Assembly (NCBI RefSeq): GCF_036402745.1
Contig: NZ_DASWSJ010000378.1
Coordinates: 1-64,000, forward strand
DNA from: Actinophytocola sp036402745
GTDB taxonomy: Bacteria; Actinomycetota; Actinomycetes; Mycobacteriales; Pseudonocardiaceae
Reading direction: 5' to 3'
Length of the DNA: 64,000 bases
The translations under genes were made by a program, and so were the position numbers. Below, piece after piece: positions 41,863-51,035 of the stretch. Within the stretch, counting starts at the first letter, position 1. Each line of letters opens with the position of its first letter. Below the pieces are notes generated by a model. It was not told the origin of the DNA and ran no database searches. It saw only the letters and a program-made list of their open reading frames with translations.

Positions 41863-43170
41863 ATGACAACGCTGGACGAAGCGCCCGAGACGACCACCCA
41901 GGCCAGGCCCCGGCGAGGGCTGACCAACCTGCTGCTCTTATCCGCCGGTATCGCGTTAGCCGCGCTGATCGTGCTCCTCGCCTACACGCTGCGCCATCAG
42001 GATTCGTGGTGGCAGGTGGACTTCGGCGTGTACTGGTTCGCCGGCGACACCGTGCTCAAGGGCGTCGACCTGTACCAGCTGACCACGCCGGACACGCACC
42101 TGTACTTCATCTACACCCCGTTCGCGGCGCTGTTCTTCGCGCCGCTGTCGATCTTCCCGACCGTCGTGGCGGGCTACCTCTGGGCGGGCCTCGAGGCGCT
42201 GTTCCTCACGGCGACGATCTGGATCGTGCTGGACGCGGTGGGCCTGAAGAAGCGGGCACAGCGGGCGGTGCTCACGGTCGTGCTGACGGCGGGCGCGCTG
42301 CTGCTCGGCCCGGTCGACTGGAACCTCTCCCTCGGCCAGGTGAACATCCTGCTGATGCTGCTCGTGCTCGTGGACCTGTTGCGCGGCAACGGGAAGCGCT
42401 GGCAGGGCGTGGGCATCGGGCTCGCGGCGGGCATCAAGCTGATCCCGCTGATCTACATCGCCTACCTCGCGTTCACCGGCCGCGTGCGGGCCGCGGCGAC
42501 CGCGTTCGGGGTGTTCGCCGGCACCGTGCTGCTCGGGTTCCTCATGGCGCCCGCGGCCTCGGCCGGCTACTGGTTCGGCCCCGGCATGGCCGCGGACCGG
42601 ATCGGCGCCCCGCAGGGTCCGTTCAACGGCTCGCTGCGTGGCGTGTTCGCCCGGCTGCTCGGCAGCCCGGACATCATCAACCTCACCTGGCTGGCCATCG
42701 CCGCCGTCGTGGGCCTGGCCGGCCTCGTCGCGGCGATCGCGCTGCACCGCAGTGGGTACACGCTGCGCGGGGTCCTGGTGTGCGCGCTGACCGCGTTGCT
42801 GGTCTCGCCGATCTCCTGGATCCCGCACTGGGTCTGGATCGTGCCGGTGCTGATCGTCATCGGCAGCTTCGCGGTCCAGAAGCGCTCGGTGTCGTGGGGC
42901 CTCGCGTTCGTGGCGACCGCGGTGGTGTTCGGGCTGCGGCTGTGGTTCTGGATCGTGCCGCTGGAGGCGTTCTTCCCGTTCAGCCCGTACAACCTGAACA
43001 TGCCGGCGGCCACCCAGCTGGCCGTGGACGGCTTCCCGATCGTCGCCCTCGTGCTGATCCTCGCCCTGTCCGTCCCGCTGCTGCGGCGCCGCGGCGGGCC
43101 GTCGCCCGCGGCGGTGGCACCGCACGAGCGCATCGACGAGCCGGCCCCGGCCCTGGCCGGCCGCTCGTAA
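41863..43170 (+). CDS. GT87/DUF2029 polyprenol-phosphate glycosyltransferase-like membrane protein
   Basis: The 435-residue protein has about ten transmembrane helices. It carries the GT-C marks VDFGVYWFAGDTVLKGVDLYQ, with the likely catalytic Asp in the first loop, and YTPFAALFFAPLS. GT87 enzymes transfer mannose or arabinose from polyprenyl phosphate outside the membrane. The gene carries two TTA codons (41938-41940 and 41956-41958) within the first 32 codons. It is downstream of the aminotransferase by 34 bp. It may modify the product or an envelope polymer; the first fits the operon. Confidence 0.82.
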   Translation: MTTLDEAPETTTQARPRRGLTNLLLLSAGIALAALIVLLAYTLRHQDSWWQVDFGVYWFAGDTVLKGVDLYQLTTPDTHLYFIYTPFAALFFAPLSIFPTVVAGYLWAGLEALFLTATIWIVLDAVGLKKRAQRAVLTVVLTAGALLLGPVDWNLSLGQVNILLMLLVLVDLLRGNGKRWQGVGIGLAAGIKLIPLIYIAYLAFTGRVRAAATAFGVFAGTVLLGFLMAPAASAGYWFGPGMAADRIGAPQGPFNGSLRGVFARLLGSPDIINLTWLAIAAVVGLAGLVAAIALHRSGYTLRGVLVCALTALLVSPISWIPHWVWIVPVLIVIGSFAVQKRSVSWGLAFVATAVVFGLRLWFWIVPLEAFFPFSPYNLNMPAATQLAVDGFPIVALVLILALSVPLLRRRGGPSPAAVAPHERIDEPAPALAGRS

Positions 43171-43179
43171 CGGCGAACC

Positions 43180-43217
43180 GAAGCAGCGCCGCACCGGTGG
43201 AGGTGCGGCGCTGCTTC
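43180..43217. terminator. Bidirectional hairpin terminator
   Basis: GAAGCAGCGCCGCACC (43180-43195) pairs with its complement (43202-43217), a 16-bp stem between the convergent GT87 and NUDIX genes. Confidence 0.88.
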
Positions 43218-43237
43218 GTGCCTGGGGACCGGCCGGC

Positions 43238-43807
43238 TCAGGCCGCCGACCGGGGCGCCCGGGTGGTGCCCGAGGCGCCGGTGTCGCGGCCGTGCAGGAT
43301 CTGGAGCAGGGCGACCACCGACACGCCGCCCACGATCTCGCGGCGGCTCAGCATGTCGGGCACGTCGGCGAGGGGCACCCAGGCGACCCGGTCGGACTCG
43401 AAGCCGTCGACGGGCGGGCCGATGTGCCGGGCCTCCTCGGTGACGTAGATGAACTGCTCGGCGTCGGAGATGCCGGCGATCGGCTGGATGTAGGCGAGCT
43501 CGCGCAGGCCGCGGGGCCGCCAGCCGGTCTCCTCCTCGACCTCGCGGGCGGCCGCGTGGGCCGGGGTCTCGCCAGGGTCGACCCAGCCGCCCGGCAGCTC
43601 CCAGTTCCACGTGTCGGTGGTGAACCGGTGCCGCCAGACCATGAGGACCTGGTCGGCGCCGTCGAGCACGGCGGCGCCCACCGACTGGGGCACGCGGACC
43701 AGGTGGTGCTCGTAGCGGGCGCCGTTCGGCAGCTCCACGTCGGACAGGCACAGGTCGAGCCAGGGACTTCCGTAGATCCGCCGCTCGCCGTGCACGGTCC
43801 AGCGCAT
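43238..43807 (-). CDS. NUDIX hydrolase
   Basis: The 189-residue protein contains an intact NUDIX box (G-x5-E-x7-REVEEETGW) at about residues 100-125 within ELPGGWVDPGETPAHAAAREVEEETGW. Its start overlaps the stop of the upstream exporter (TGATG). It hydrolyses a nucleoside diphosphate linked to another group, possibly ADP-ribose or an NDP-sugar. In an exporter operon it may serve as a housekeeping or resistance accessory. No product-specific role is visible. Confidence 0.9.
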   Translation of the reverse strand: MRWTVHGERRIYGSPWLDLCLSDVELPNGARYEHHLVRVPQSVGAAVLDGADQVLMVWRHRFTTDTWNWELPGGWVDPGETPAHAAAREVEEETGWRPRGLRELAYIQPIAGISDAEQFIYVTEEARHIGPPVDGFESDRVAWVPLADVPDMLSRREIVGGVSVVALLQILHGRDTGASGTTRAPRSAA

Positions 43808-45258
43808 CAGGAGTCGACCTCGGCGAGCTCGCGCTCGGGCGGGACCGCGGCCCGCGGCCGGGTCGACCGCCAGGCCACCACCGCGGGGATCAGGCACAGC
43901 AGGACCAGGGCCAGCGGCAGCCAGAACACCGACCGGAACGCGGCGGCCGGGTCTGCCCCGTTCGCGGCGAGCTGTGCCTCCAGCACGACGATGAACACCG
44001 CGACCGCGCTGGACGCGCCGAGCTCCTGCAGGATCGAGAACGTCGCGGTGACGTGCGGGATCCGCTGCGGCGACAGCGCCCGGTAGGCGGTGGTGAGCGC
44101 CGGCATGATCGTGCAGCCCGCGCCGACCCCGATGACCCACAGCGAGAGTCCCAGCCGCAGGTAGCTGCCGTCCGCGCCGGCCATCGTGAACGACACGAAA
44201 CCCAGCGCCAGCAACGGGATCCCGCACAGCACGAGCAGGCTCGGCCGGCCCCGGTCGACGATCCGGCCGGCGATCGGCATGGTCATCGCCACGCCGAGGC
44301 CCTGCGGCACCAGCAGGAGCCCCGCGATCAGCGGCGACTCGCCCCGGGCCAGCTGGTAGTACAGCGGGAAGATCATCATCGCGCCGCTGAGCGTGGCGTT
44401 CATCAGGAACTGGATGGCCCCGGCCGAGGAGACCGTGACGTTGCCCAGCACCCGCAGGTCGAGCAGGGGCTTGTCGACGGCCAGCGCGTGCCGGACGAAC
44501 ACCGCCAGCAGCACGATCCCCGTGACCCCCGGCAGCAGGAACGCCGCCGAGGTCAGCGCGCCGACCGAGGTGACGTTGACCAGCCCGTAGACCAGCAGCG
44601 TCACGCCCGGGCAGAGCAGCAGGAAGCCACGCACGTCGATGCGGCCGCGGCTCGTCCCGGTGTCGGCCTTGTCGTCTCTGTCGAACACGACCCAGGACAG
44701 CGCGAACGCGACGGCCCCGATCGGCAGGTTGATCAGGAAGATCCACCGCCAGGACACGAGGTCGAGCAGGATCCCGCCGATCACCGGCGCGATGACCGGC
44801 CCGAGCACCAGCGGCACGCCGACCACGCTCATCGCTCGGCCCATCCGCTTCGGCCCGGCCGCGCGCGCCACGATGGCGGTGCCGACCGGGCCCAGCAGAC
44901 CCGCGCCGATGCCCTGGACCAGCCGGAAGGCGATGAGGCTGCCGATCGACCAGGACAGCGCGCACAGCAGCGAGCCGGCCGTGAAGATCGTGAGCGCGGC
45001 GAGCCAGAGCCTGCGGCCGCCGAACGCCTCGGTGGCCCAGCCGGTGAGCGGCACGACCATGGCCGTGGTCAGGATGTAGCCGGTGATCACCCACTGGACG
45101 GTGGACAGTCCGGTGTCGAAGGAGTCGGACAGCGTGCGCAGCGCGACGCCGATGATCGTCATGTCGACGATCGGGGTCACCGCGCCGATCGCCACGACCA
45201 GCGCGACCGCGAGGAGCCTCCGGTCCAGCGGGGCCGCCTTCTCGGTGCCGGGGCTCAT
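43807..45258 (-). CDS. DHA2-family MFS multidrug exporter
   Basis: The 483-residue protein has about 14 helices and DHA2 marks: an Asp in helix 1 (VVAIGAVTPIVDMTIIGVALRTLSD), motif RLVQGIGAGLLGPVGTAI in helix 4-5, and PVIAPVIGGILLDLVSWRWIFLINLPIG. Its ATG overlaps the stop of the other exporter gene (ATGA), so both are made from one mRNA. It likely exports a hydrophobic product and confers self-resistance. Confidence 0.94.
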   Translation of the reverse strand: MSPGTEKAAPLDRRLLAVALVVAIGAVTPIVDMTIIGVALRTLSDSFDTGLSTVQWVITGYILTTAMVVPLTGWATEAFGGRRLWLAALTIFTAGSLLCALSWSIGSLIAFRLVQGIGAGLLGPVGTAIVARAAGPKRMGRAMSVVGVPLVLGPVIAPVIGGILLDLVSWRWIFLINLPIGAVAFALSWVVFDRDDKADTGTSRGRIDVRGFLLLCPGVTLLVYGLVNVTSVGALTSAAFLLPGVTGIVLLAVFVRHALAVDKPLLDLRVLGNVTVSSAGAIQFLMNATLSGAMMIFPLYYQLARGESPLIAGLLLVPQGLGVAMTMPIAGRIVDRGRPSLLVLCGIPLLALGFVSFTMAGADGSYLRLGLSLWVIGVGAGCTIMPALTTAYRALSPQRIPHVTATFSILQELGASSAVAVFIVVLEAQLAANGADPAAAFRSVFWLPLALVLLCLIPAVVAWRSTRPRAAVPPERELAEVDS

Positions 45259-46820
45259 GAGCGCGCGCCGCCCTCGTGCTTGTCCCGCAGGACGGTGTTC
45301 GGCAGGAACCAGGTGAGCACGAAGGCCAGCACCATCAGGCCGGCGGCGACCAGGAAGACGTCCTGCAGCGCGCTCGCGAAGGCGTCGATGACGGCCGGGT
45401 AGACCTCCGGCGCGGTGTCGGCCAGCGCCTTGATCGACGCCGGGTCCTCGTAGAGCACGGCCGAGCCGCCGGGGACCTGCGCGGCGACCGCGCTGTGCGT
45501 CCACGCCGAGCCGAGCCGGGCGGCGAGCACGGCGCCGAAGACGGCCGCGCCGATCGCCGAGCCGACCACCCGGACGAAGTTGGCCTGCGCGGTGATGGCG
45601 CCCAGCTCGCGGCGGCCGACCAGGTTCTGCACGGCGATGATCAGCTTGGAGATCACCATGCCGATGCCGATCCCGAGGATCACCTGGTAGGCCCACAGCT
45701 GCCAGGCCGGCGTCGCGGCGTCCAGCAGCGACAGCAGGAACAGGCCCACGGTCATCGCGGCCACGCCGGCGACCACCACGACCTTGGCCCGGCCGAGCAC
45801 GGCCGCGATCAGCCAGCCGCTCGCGCCGGAGCCGAGCATCACCGCGATCATCAGCGGCAGCAGGTTCAGCCCGGCCGTGGTCGGGTCGTCGCCGCGGACG
45901 ACCTGCAGGTAGATGGGCACGAAGAAGTAGGCGCCGATGGTCGCCACGCCGATGATGAACGTGATCGCCATGGCCACGCTGATCTCCCGCAGGCGGAACA
46001 GCGACAGCGGCAGGATCGGCTCCTTGGCCCGCCGCTCCCACGCCAGGAACAGGGCGGCGAGCACGACCGCGGCGGCGATCAGGCCGAGGATCGGCGCGGA
46101 CAGCCACGGGTACTCGGTGCCGCCCCAGATGCTGATGAGCACGAGCACCGAGGTGGCCGCGACCAGCAGGACCGCGCCGAGGTAGTCCACCGAGGCCTTG
46201 CGGCCCGAGGCGGGCAGCTTGAGCATCGTGGCCAGCACGATCAGCCCGGCCACCCCGATCGGCACGTTCAGCCAGAAGCACCAGCGCCACGACACGTACT
46301 CGGTCAACGCGCCCCCGACCAGCGGCCCGACCAGCGAGGCCAGCGCGTACATGGCGCCGACCAGGCCCTGGATGCGGCCGAGCTGGCGGGGTGGCACGAC
46401 GGTGGCCGAGATCGTGAACGCCATGACCACGAGCCCGCCGGCGCCGATGCCCTGCACCGCGCGGAAACAGACCAGCTGGGTCATGTCCTGGGCGAGCCCG
46501 ACCAGCAGCGAGCCGGCCGTGAAGATCCCGATCGCGACCATGTAGACGCGCTTGGGCCCGTAGAGGTCGCCGAGCTTGCCGTAGAGCGCCATCGAGGCGG
46601 TCGTGGCCAGCAGGTAGGACGTCACGACCAGGGAGAAGCTGTCCATCCGGCCGAACTCGCCGACCATCGTGGGCAGCGCGGTGCCGACGATCGTCTGGTC
46701 GAGCGCGGAGAGCAATTGCCCGGTCAGCAGCACGAGCAGCACGGTCCGCAGCTGCCAGGGCGCGAGGCCGGCGGGCGTTCGTACCTCGGCCGGGCTCCCT
46801 GTGGGGTTCACTGCGACCAT
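45255..46820 (-). CDS. DHA2-family MFS multidrug exporter (EmrB/QacA type)
   Basis: The 521-residue transporter has 14 helices with the DHA2 motifs LDQTIVGTALPTM in helix 1, FRAVQGIGAGGLVVMAF, and GPLVGGALTEYVSWRWCFWLNVPIG. The ATG at 46820 follows GAAGGAG. It is first of a three-gene minus-strand operon with a second exporter and a NUDIX hydrolase. Two DHA2 exporters side by side suggest a hydrophobic, toxic product; they may be duplicates or act on different congeners. Confidence 0.94.
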   Translation of the reverse strand: MVAVNPTGSPAEVRTPAGLAPWQLRTVLLVLLTGQLLSALDQTIVGTALPTMVGEFGRMDSFSLVVTSYLLATTASMALYGKLGDLYGPKRVYMVAIGIFTAGSLLVGLAQDMTQLVCFRAVQGIGAGGLVVMAFTISATVVPPRQLGRIQGLVGAMYALASLVGPLVGGALTEYVSWRWCFWLNVPIGVAGLIVLATMLKLPASGRKASVDYLGAVLLVAATSVLVLISIWGGTEYPWLSAPILGLIAAAVVLAALFLAWERRAKEPILPLSLFRLREISVAMAITFIIGVATIGAYFFVPIYLQVVRGDDPTTAGLNLLPLMIAVMLGSGASGWLIAAVLGRAKVVVVAGVAAMTVGLFLLSLLDAATPAWQLWAYQVILGIGIGMVISKLIIAVQNLVGRRELGAITAQANFVRVVGSAIGAAVFGAVLAARLGSAWTHSAVAAQVPGGSAVLYEDPASIKALADTAPEVYPAVIDAFASALQDVFLVAAGLMVLAFVLTWFLPNTVLRDKHEGGARS

Positions 46821-46959
46821 CGGGGCTCCTTCGGCTGGACGCTCGTCGGAGTCAAGGGTTTCGTGCCGGATGTCCCAATGGCATCAATCGTCGGTCCATC
46901 GAGGACCGGGAAATGTCCCGAATGGGCTGTGACATTTCGCGCGAATGAGGGATCATCCT

Positions 46960-46988
46960 TCGAGTGGGTCTTGAGCGGGGTTCCAGCG
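46960..46988 (+). promoter_or_regulatory. Phased boxes ahead of the MFS gene with a nearby -10
   Basis: TCGAG (46960), TTGAG (46971) and TCCAG (46982) step by 11 bp. TAGAAC at 46995-47000, six bases after the last heptamer, could be the -10. The next gene starts at 47044. Confidence 0.65.
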
Positions 46989-47043
46989 GGTCACTAGAAC
47001 GTCACCAGCGGCGAGTTCACCCTGACGAGATTGCTGGTGGCCG

Positions 47044-48300
47044 ATGAACGACAAGCGAGCGCTGTACAAGATCTTCATTCCGCTCTACATGAGCCAATTC
47101 CTGGCCATCGGCTTCCTGTTCACCGCGCTGGTGGCCATCTCCCGCGACCGCGGCGGGTCGCTCGAGGACATCAGCGTCATCTTCGTGCTCGGCATGGTCT
47201 GGGCGCTCAAGTTCCTGTGGGCCCCGCTCGTCGACAGGTTCGGCTCCAAGCGGCTCGGCCACTACCGCTCCTGGCTGCTCATCACCCAGCCCGCCGCCGC
47301 GCTCGCCATCGTCGCCATCGCCCCGTTCGACGTGATCGAGAACATCTGGATCATCCTCGGGCTGCTCGCCCTCGTCGCGATCCTGTCGTCCACCCAGGAC
47401 ATCGCCACCGACGCGCTCGCCGTGCGGGAGATGACCGGCCGCAGCCGCGGTCCGATCAACGGGCTGCAGGTCGGGGCCGGTTTCGTCGGCGACATCATCG
47501 GCGGCGGGCTGGTCCTGGTGCTCTACGACGCCTTCGGCTGGGTGCCCGCCGTCCTGTCCCTCGCCGCGCTGACCGCCCTGCCGATCTACTTCATCCTCCG
47601 CCACCGCGAGCGGCCGGCCGACGAGCCGGCCCCGGCCGAGCGGGTGCGCCGCCCGTCGGTGTGGGCCCTCTTCCACCAGAAGGGCGCCGCGCGCTGGGCG
47701 TTCGTGCTCACGCCGCTGCTCACCCTGGCCATGCCGGGCGCCTACGGCCTGCTGGTCCCGATCATGATCGACGGCGGCGTCTCGGTCGGCGCGGTCGGCC
47801 TGCTGTCCAACGGCCTGGGCGGCGTGGTCAGCATGATCACGGCCGTCGCGGCCGGCCTGCTGGTCGACCGGATGGGCCGCAAGCGCGCGCTGATCCTCTA
47901 CAGCGTCGGCCAGCTCGTGGCGATCGCCGCGGTGCTGCCGGTGGTCACGGTCGGCGGCCTCACCTGGGCACTCATCGCCATCGTGCTGGTCAACGTGTTC
48001 AACGCGGGCGTGTGGACGATCATGTACACGATCAACATGGACTACGCCCGGGACACCAACGCGGGCTCGGACTTCACCCTCCAGGTCTCGATCTCGATGG
48101 CCTTCCGGTTCGCGATCGCCGGGGTCATCGCCAACATCGCCGCGGCGATGGGCTACGCGGTCGCGCTCTACGTCTGCCTCGGCCTCGGTGTCGTCGGCGT
48201 CGTGGGTGTGGCCATCTGGTACGTCGAGAAGCGCACGGACACCTCGCGCGACGAGGTCGTGCCCGCCACGGCAGAGCCGCTGAGCCTGTCCGTCTCATAG
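47044..48300 (+). CDS. MFS transporter (AmpG/RhtX-like)
   Basis: The 418-residue protein has 12 helices and resembles the AmpG and RhtX/FptX group: MKxxLPLY-like start IFIPLYMSQFLAIGFLFTALVAI, KFLWAPLVDRFGSKRLGHYRSWLLITQ in loop 2-3, and STQDIATDALAV. That group imports muropeptides or siderophores, but export has been suggested for cluster members. It is preceded by SARP-like boxes and stands alone, which suggests co-regulation with the cluster. Substrate unknown. Confidence 0.88.
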   Translation: MNDKRALYKIFIPLYMSQFLAIGFLFTALVAISRDRGGSLEDISVIFVLGMVWALKFLWAPLVDRFGSKRLGHYRSWLLITQPAAALAIVAIAPFDVIENIWIILGLLALVAILSSTQDIATDALAVREMTGRSRGPINGLQVGAGFVGDIIGGGLVLVLYDAFGWVPAVLSLAALTALPIYFILRHRERPADEPAPAERVRRPSVWALFHQKGAARWAFVLTPLLTLAMPGAYGLLVPIMIDGGVSVGAVGLLSNGLGGVVSMITAVAAGLLVDRMGRKRALILYSVGQLVAIAAVLPVVTVGGLTWALIAIVLVNVFNAGVWTIMYTINMDYARDTNAGSDFTLQVSISMAFRFAIAGVIANIAAAMGYAVALYVCLGLGVVGVVGVAIWYVEKRTDTSRDEVVPATAEPLSLSVS

Positions 48301-48442
48301 CGCGGGTCCTGCTCGGCCCGTATTCCTGATCCGAGATTCCCAGCGCCGTCGAGACTCGTTCCCCACGACGCTGGGAAGGCTCGAGTTCAGTCTTACCCAT
48401 ATGTGAGTCTCCCGGATTCCCGGGATTTCGAAAGGTGCCTCC

Positions 48443-49621
48443 ATGTCCGCATCCGAGACCTCGGGAGCTCTGCAGCCGAGCGTGAAATGGCTGCATGGCT
48501 TAACCGGTTTCCGGTTCCCCATCGCATTAGGAATCTTCTTCATCCACTCCAGCCACGCGGTGAACCCCATCGACTACGAGAAGCCCGTGAGCTTCTTCGC
48601 CGACCGGGGCTTCGCCGAGGGGATGTCGAACTTCCTGATCCCCATCGGCCTGCCGTTCCTGTCGCTGTTCTTCATGCTGAGCGGCTTCGTCCTCACCTGG
48701 TCGGCCCGGCCCACCGACACCGCGCGGTCGTTCTGGCGGCGCCGGTTCTTCCGGGTCTTCCCCAACCACGTCGTGACGTTCGTCGTCGCGCTGTTCCTCA
48801 TCGCCGGCGCGACCACGAACTGGCTGCCGAACCTGCTGCTGGTGAACACGTGGAACCCGCACGAGCCCGAGGGCGGCACCAACTACATCGTCTGGTCGCT
48901 GTGCGCGGAGCTGCTGTTCTACGCCTCGTTCCCGCTGGTGCTCAACCTGGTCCGGCGGATCAGGGCCACCCACCTGTGGGCCTGGGCGGCCGGGATGGCC
49001 GGCGGCATCGTCGCCATCAACCTGGTCACCGTCCTGTTCGTCGGCGGCTTCGTCTACCCGGGCAACCTGCTGCAGCTGTCCAACGAGCAGATGTGGCTCG
49101 CCTCGCTGTTCCCGCCGGCACGCATCTTCGAGTTCGTGCTCGGTGTGCTGCTGGCCCGCATCGTGATGGCCGGCAAGTTCCCGCGGCTCAACTTCCTCAC
49201 GGTGATCCTCACCTGGCTCGCCTCCTGCGTCGCCGCCCAGTACGTGCCGGCGCCGTGGACCTACGCCGCCGTGGCGCTGATCCCGAACGTGATGATGCTG
49301 GGCGCGGTCGCCACCGCTGACATCCGCGGCTCGAAGAACATCCTCACGAGCAAGTTCATGGTGTGGGGCGGCAACATCTCCTACGCCTTCTTCATGGTGC
49401 AGACGATCCTCGTCTACTGGCTGCGCACGGAGTTCAGCACGACCTACGACCCGTTGACCGCGGTCGCGCTGTGGCTCGGCCTCCTCGGCGTGTGCCTGCT
49501 CACCGCGCACCTGATGTTCACCTACGTCGAGGACCCGATCATGCGCAGGTTCGGCCGGCCCCGCCGCAAGGCCACCCCGGCGCCACTCGAGCCGGCCCCG
49601 GCCCTGTCCCACCCGGCCTGA
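48443..49621 (+). CDS. Acyltransferase 3 family membrane protein
   Basis: The 392-residue protein has ten helices and the OafA/acyltransferase-3 marks: an early LTGFRFPIALGIFFIHSSH with the conserved His, and RRRFFRVFPNH. These enzymes O-acylate sugars. Two TTA codons (48500-48502 and 48527-48529) lie near the start. It is in the cluster beside a P450 and may acylate the sugar, perhaps with the methylsalicylate made by the type I PKS. That substrate link is inference. Confidence 0.88.
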   Translation: MSASETSGALQPSVKWLHGLTGFRFPIALGIFFIHSSHAVNPIDYEKPVSFFADRGFAEGMSNFLIPIGLPFLSLFFMLSGFVLTWSARPTDTARSFWRRRFFRVFPNHVVTFVVALFLIAGATTNWLPNLLLVNTWNPHEPEGGTNYIVWSLCAELLFYASFPLVLNLVRRIRATHLWAWAAGMAGGIVAINLVTVLFVGGFVYPGNLLQLSNEQMWLASLFPPARIFEFVLGVLLARIVMAGKFPRLNFLTVILTWLASCVAAQYVPAPWTYAAVALIPNVMMLGAVATADIRGSKNILTSKFMVWGGNISYAFFMVQTILVYWLRTEFSTTYDPLTAVALWLGLLGVCLLTAHLMFTYVEDPIMRRFGRPRRKATPAPLEPAPALSHPA

Positions 49622-49631
49622 CATGTCCGAC

Positions 49632-49682
49632 CACCGAACGACGCGTTCGACGCGCGCACCGCATCGAGCGCGTCGTTCGGTG
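49632..49682. terminator. Hairpin between acyltransferase and P450
   Basis: CACCGAACGACGCG (49632-49645) pairs with CGCGTCGTTCGGTG (49669-49682), a 14-bp stem with a 23-nt loop, in the 88-bp gap. It may terminate or attenuate. Confidence 0.65.
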
Positions 49683-49709
49683 CACGTCTCCCCACACACG
49701 AGGTGTGCC

Positions 49710-50939
49710 ATGACCGACGAGCCGAAGCTGCTCGACCTGCTGTTCGACCAGGAGGCCTACGGCCGGCTCCGGGACCAGGGGATCACCCGGGTCCGCCACT
49801 TCAACGGAACCCCGACCTGGGTCGTCTCCCGCTACGACGACGTCATGGCGGTGGTGAACCACCCGGGGGTGAGCAACAGCCCCAGGTACCAGAACCGGCT
49901 CGACACCGTCGCCGCGCCGGGTATCCCCGCCGAGTACGTGCGCTACCTCGGCAAGTCGGTGTCCATGATGGACGCCCCGCAGCACACCGCCGTGCGGCGC
50001 CAGGTGTCGAAGGTCTTCACCGCCCGCCGGGTGCAGGCGCTGCGGCCGCGGGTCCAGCAGATCACCGACGAGCTGCTCGACGGCCTCGCGCCGCTGGGCG
50101 AGGTGGACCTGCTGGAGCGCTTCGCCTACCCGCTGCCGTTCGACGTCATCAGCGAGCTGCTCGGGGTGCCGCGGGAGTTCCGCGGGCCGTGGCGCGAGGC
50201 GCTCGAGGGGATGATGTGGGGCACCCGCGAGCAGGTCGCCCCCGGCGCGCAGGCGATGCTGGACTACGCGACGCGGCTGGTGCGGCTGCGCCGCGAGGAG
50301 CCGGGCGAGGACCTCCTCTCCGCGCTCGCCAACACCGACGACGAGGACCGGCTCGACGACGACGCGCTGATCTCCATGGTCATCACGATCCTCAACGCCG
50401 GCCACGAGACCAGCGCGCAGCTGATCGCGAACGGCATGTACGCGCTGATCACCCACCCCGGCCAGCTCGCCGCGCTGCGCGCGAACCCCGCGCTGCTGCC
50501 CTCGGCGGTAGAGGAGATGCTGCGCTTCACCGGGCCGGCCGAGCTCTCCGCGCTGCGGTTCACCAAGGAGGACATCGAGGTCGGCGGCGTCTCGATCCCC
50601 GCGGGCGAGGTCATCCAGATCATCTGGGCGGCCGCCAACAAGGACGGCGGCCAGTTCGCCGGGCCGGCCGGGTTCGACATCACCCGCAAGAACAACGCGC
50701 ACTTCGGCTTCGGCCACGGCATCCACTACTGCCTCGGCGCGCCGCTGGCCCGCATCGAGGGGCAGGTCGCGTTCGGCACGATCCTGCGCCGGTTCCCCGA
50801 CCTCGCCTTCTCCGTACCCGAGGCGGAGGTCACCTGGCGGCGCGGCTTCCCGCGCGGCATCAACAGGCTGGACGCCCTGCCGGTCCGGCTGGGGGCCGAG
50901 GCGGACACGGGCACTGACAGCTCGCGTACGGCCGCCTGA
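49710..50939 (+). CDS. Cytochrome P450 (second)
   Basis: The 409-residue P450 has the heme motif FGFGHGIHYCLGAPLARIEG, the I-helix NAGHETSAQLIANG and the K-helix ExxR in VEEMLRFTGP. The ATG at 49710 follows an AGGTG region. It is in the last rightward block of the cluster, ahead of a cupin and an amidohydrolase-like protein. It has no own ferredoxin nearby; the one at 27174 could serve. It likely adds oxygen to the aglycone or couples rings. Confidence 0.96.
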   Translation: MTDEPKLLDLLFDQEAYGRLRDQGITRVRHFNGTPTWVVSRYDDVMAVVNHPGVSNSPRYQNRLDTVAAPGIPAEYVRYLGKSVSMMDAPQHTAVRRQVSKVFTARRVQALRPRVQQITDELLDGLAPLGEVDLLERFAYPLPFDVISELLGVPREFRGPWREALEGMMWGTREQVAPGAQAMLDYATRLVRLRREEPGEDLLSALANTDDEDRLDDDALISMVITILNAGHETSAQLIANGMYALITHPGQLAALRANPALLPSAVEEMLRFTGPAELSALRFTKEDIEVGGVSIPAGEVIQIIWAAANKDGGQFAGPAGFDITRKNNAHFGFGHGIHYCLGAPLARIEGQVAFGTILRRFPDLAFSVPEAEVTWRRGFPRGINRLDALPVRLGAEADTGTDSSRTAA

Positions 50940-51035
50940 CACCGGGGTCGAGGCCCGACCGCGCTTTCGGCGGGTCTCGAGTTCCCTTGAGTACAAACGA
51001 TTTCGAGGACATCGCCATCTGTTGAAGGAGCCTCC

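Noticed and set aside
47044..48300. Calling the MFS protein a muropeptide permease (AmpG)
   Set aside because: Only the broad family is supported. The promoter boxes and location fit the biosynthetic cluster better than cell-wall recycling.
48353..48376. TCGAG copies before the acyltransferase 3 gene
   Set aside because: The two copies are 32 bp apart, which is not a clean multiple of 11, and no third copy fits.
50948..50991. TCGAG (50948), TCGAG (50977) and TTGAG (50987) before the cupin gene as another SARP box
   Set aside because: The steps are 29 and 10 bp, not 11. It may be a degenerate site, but it does not meet the rule used for the others.
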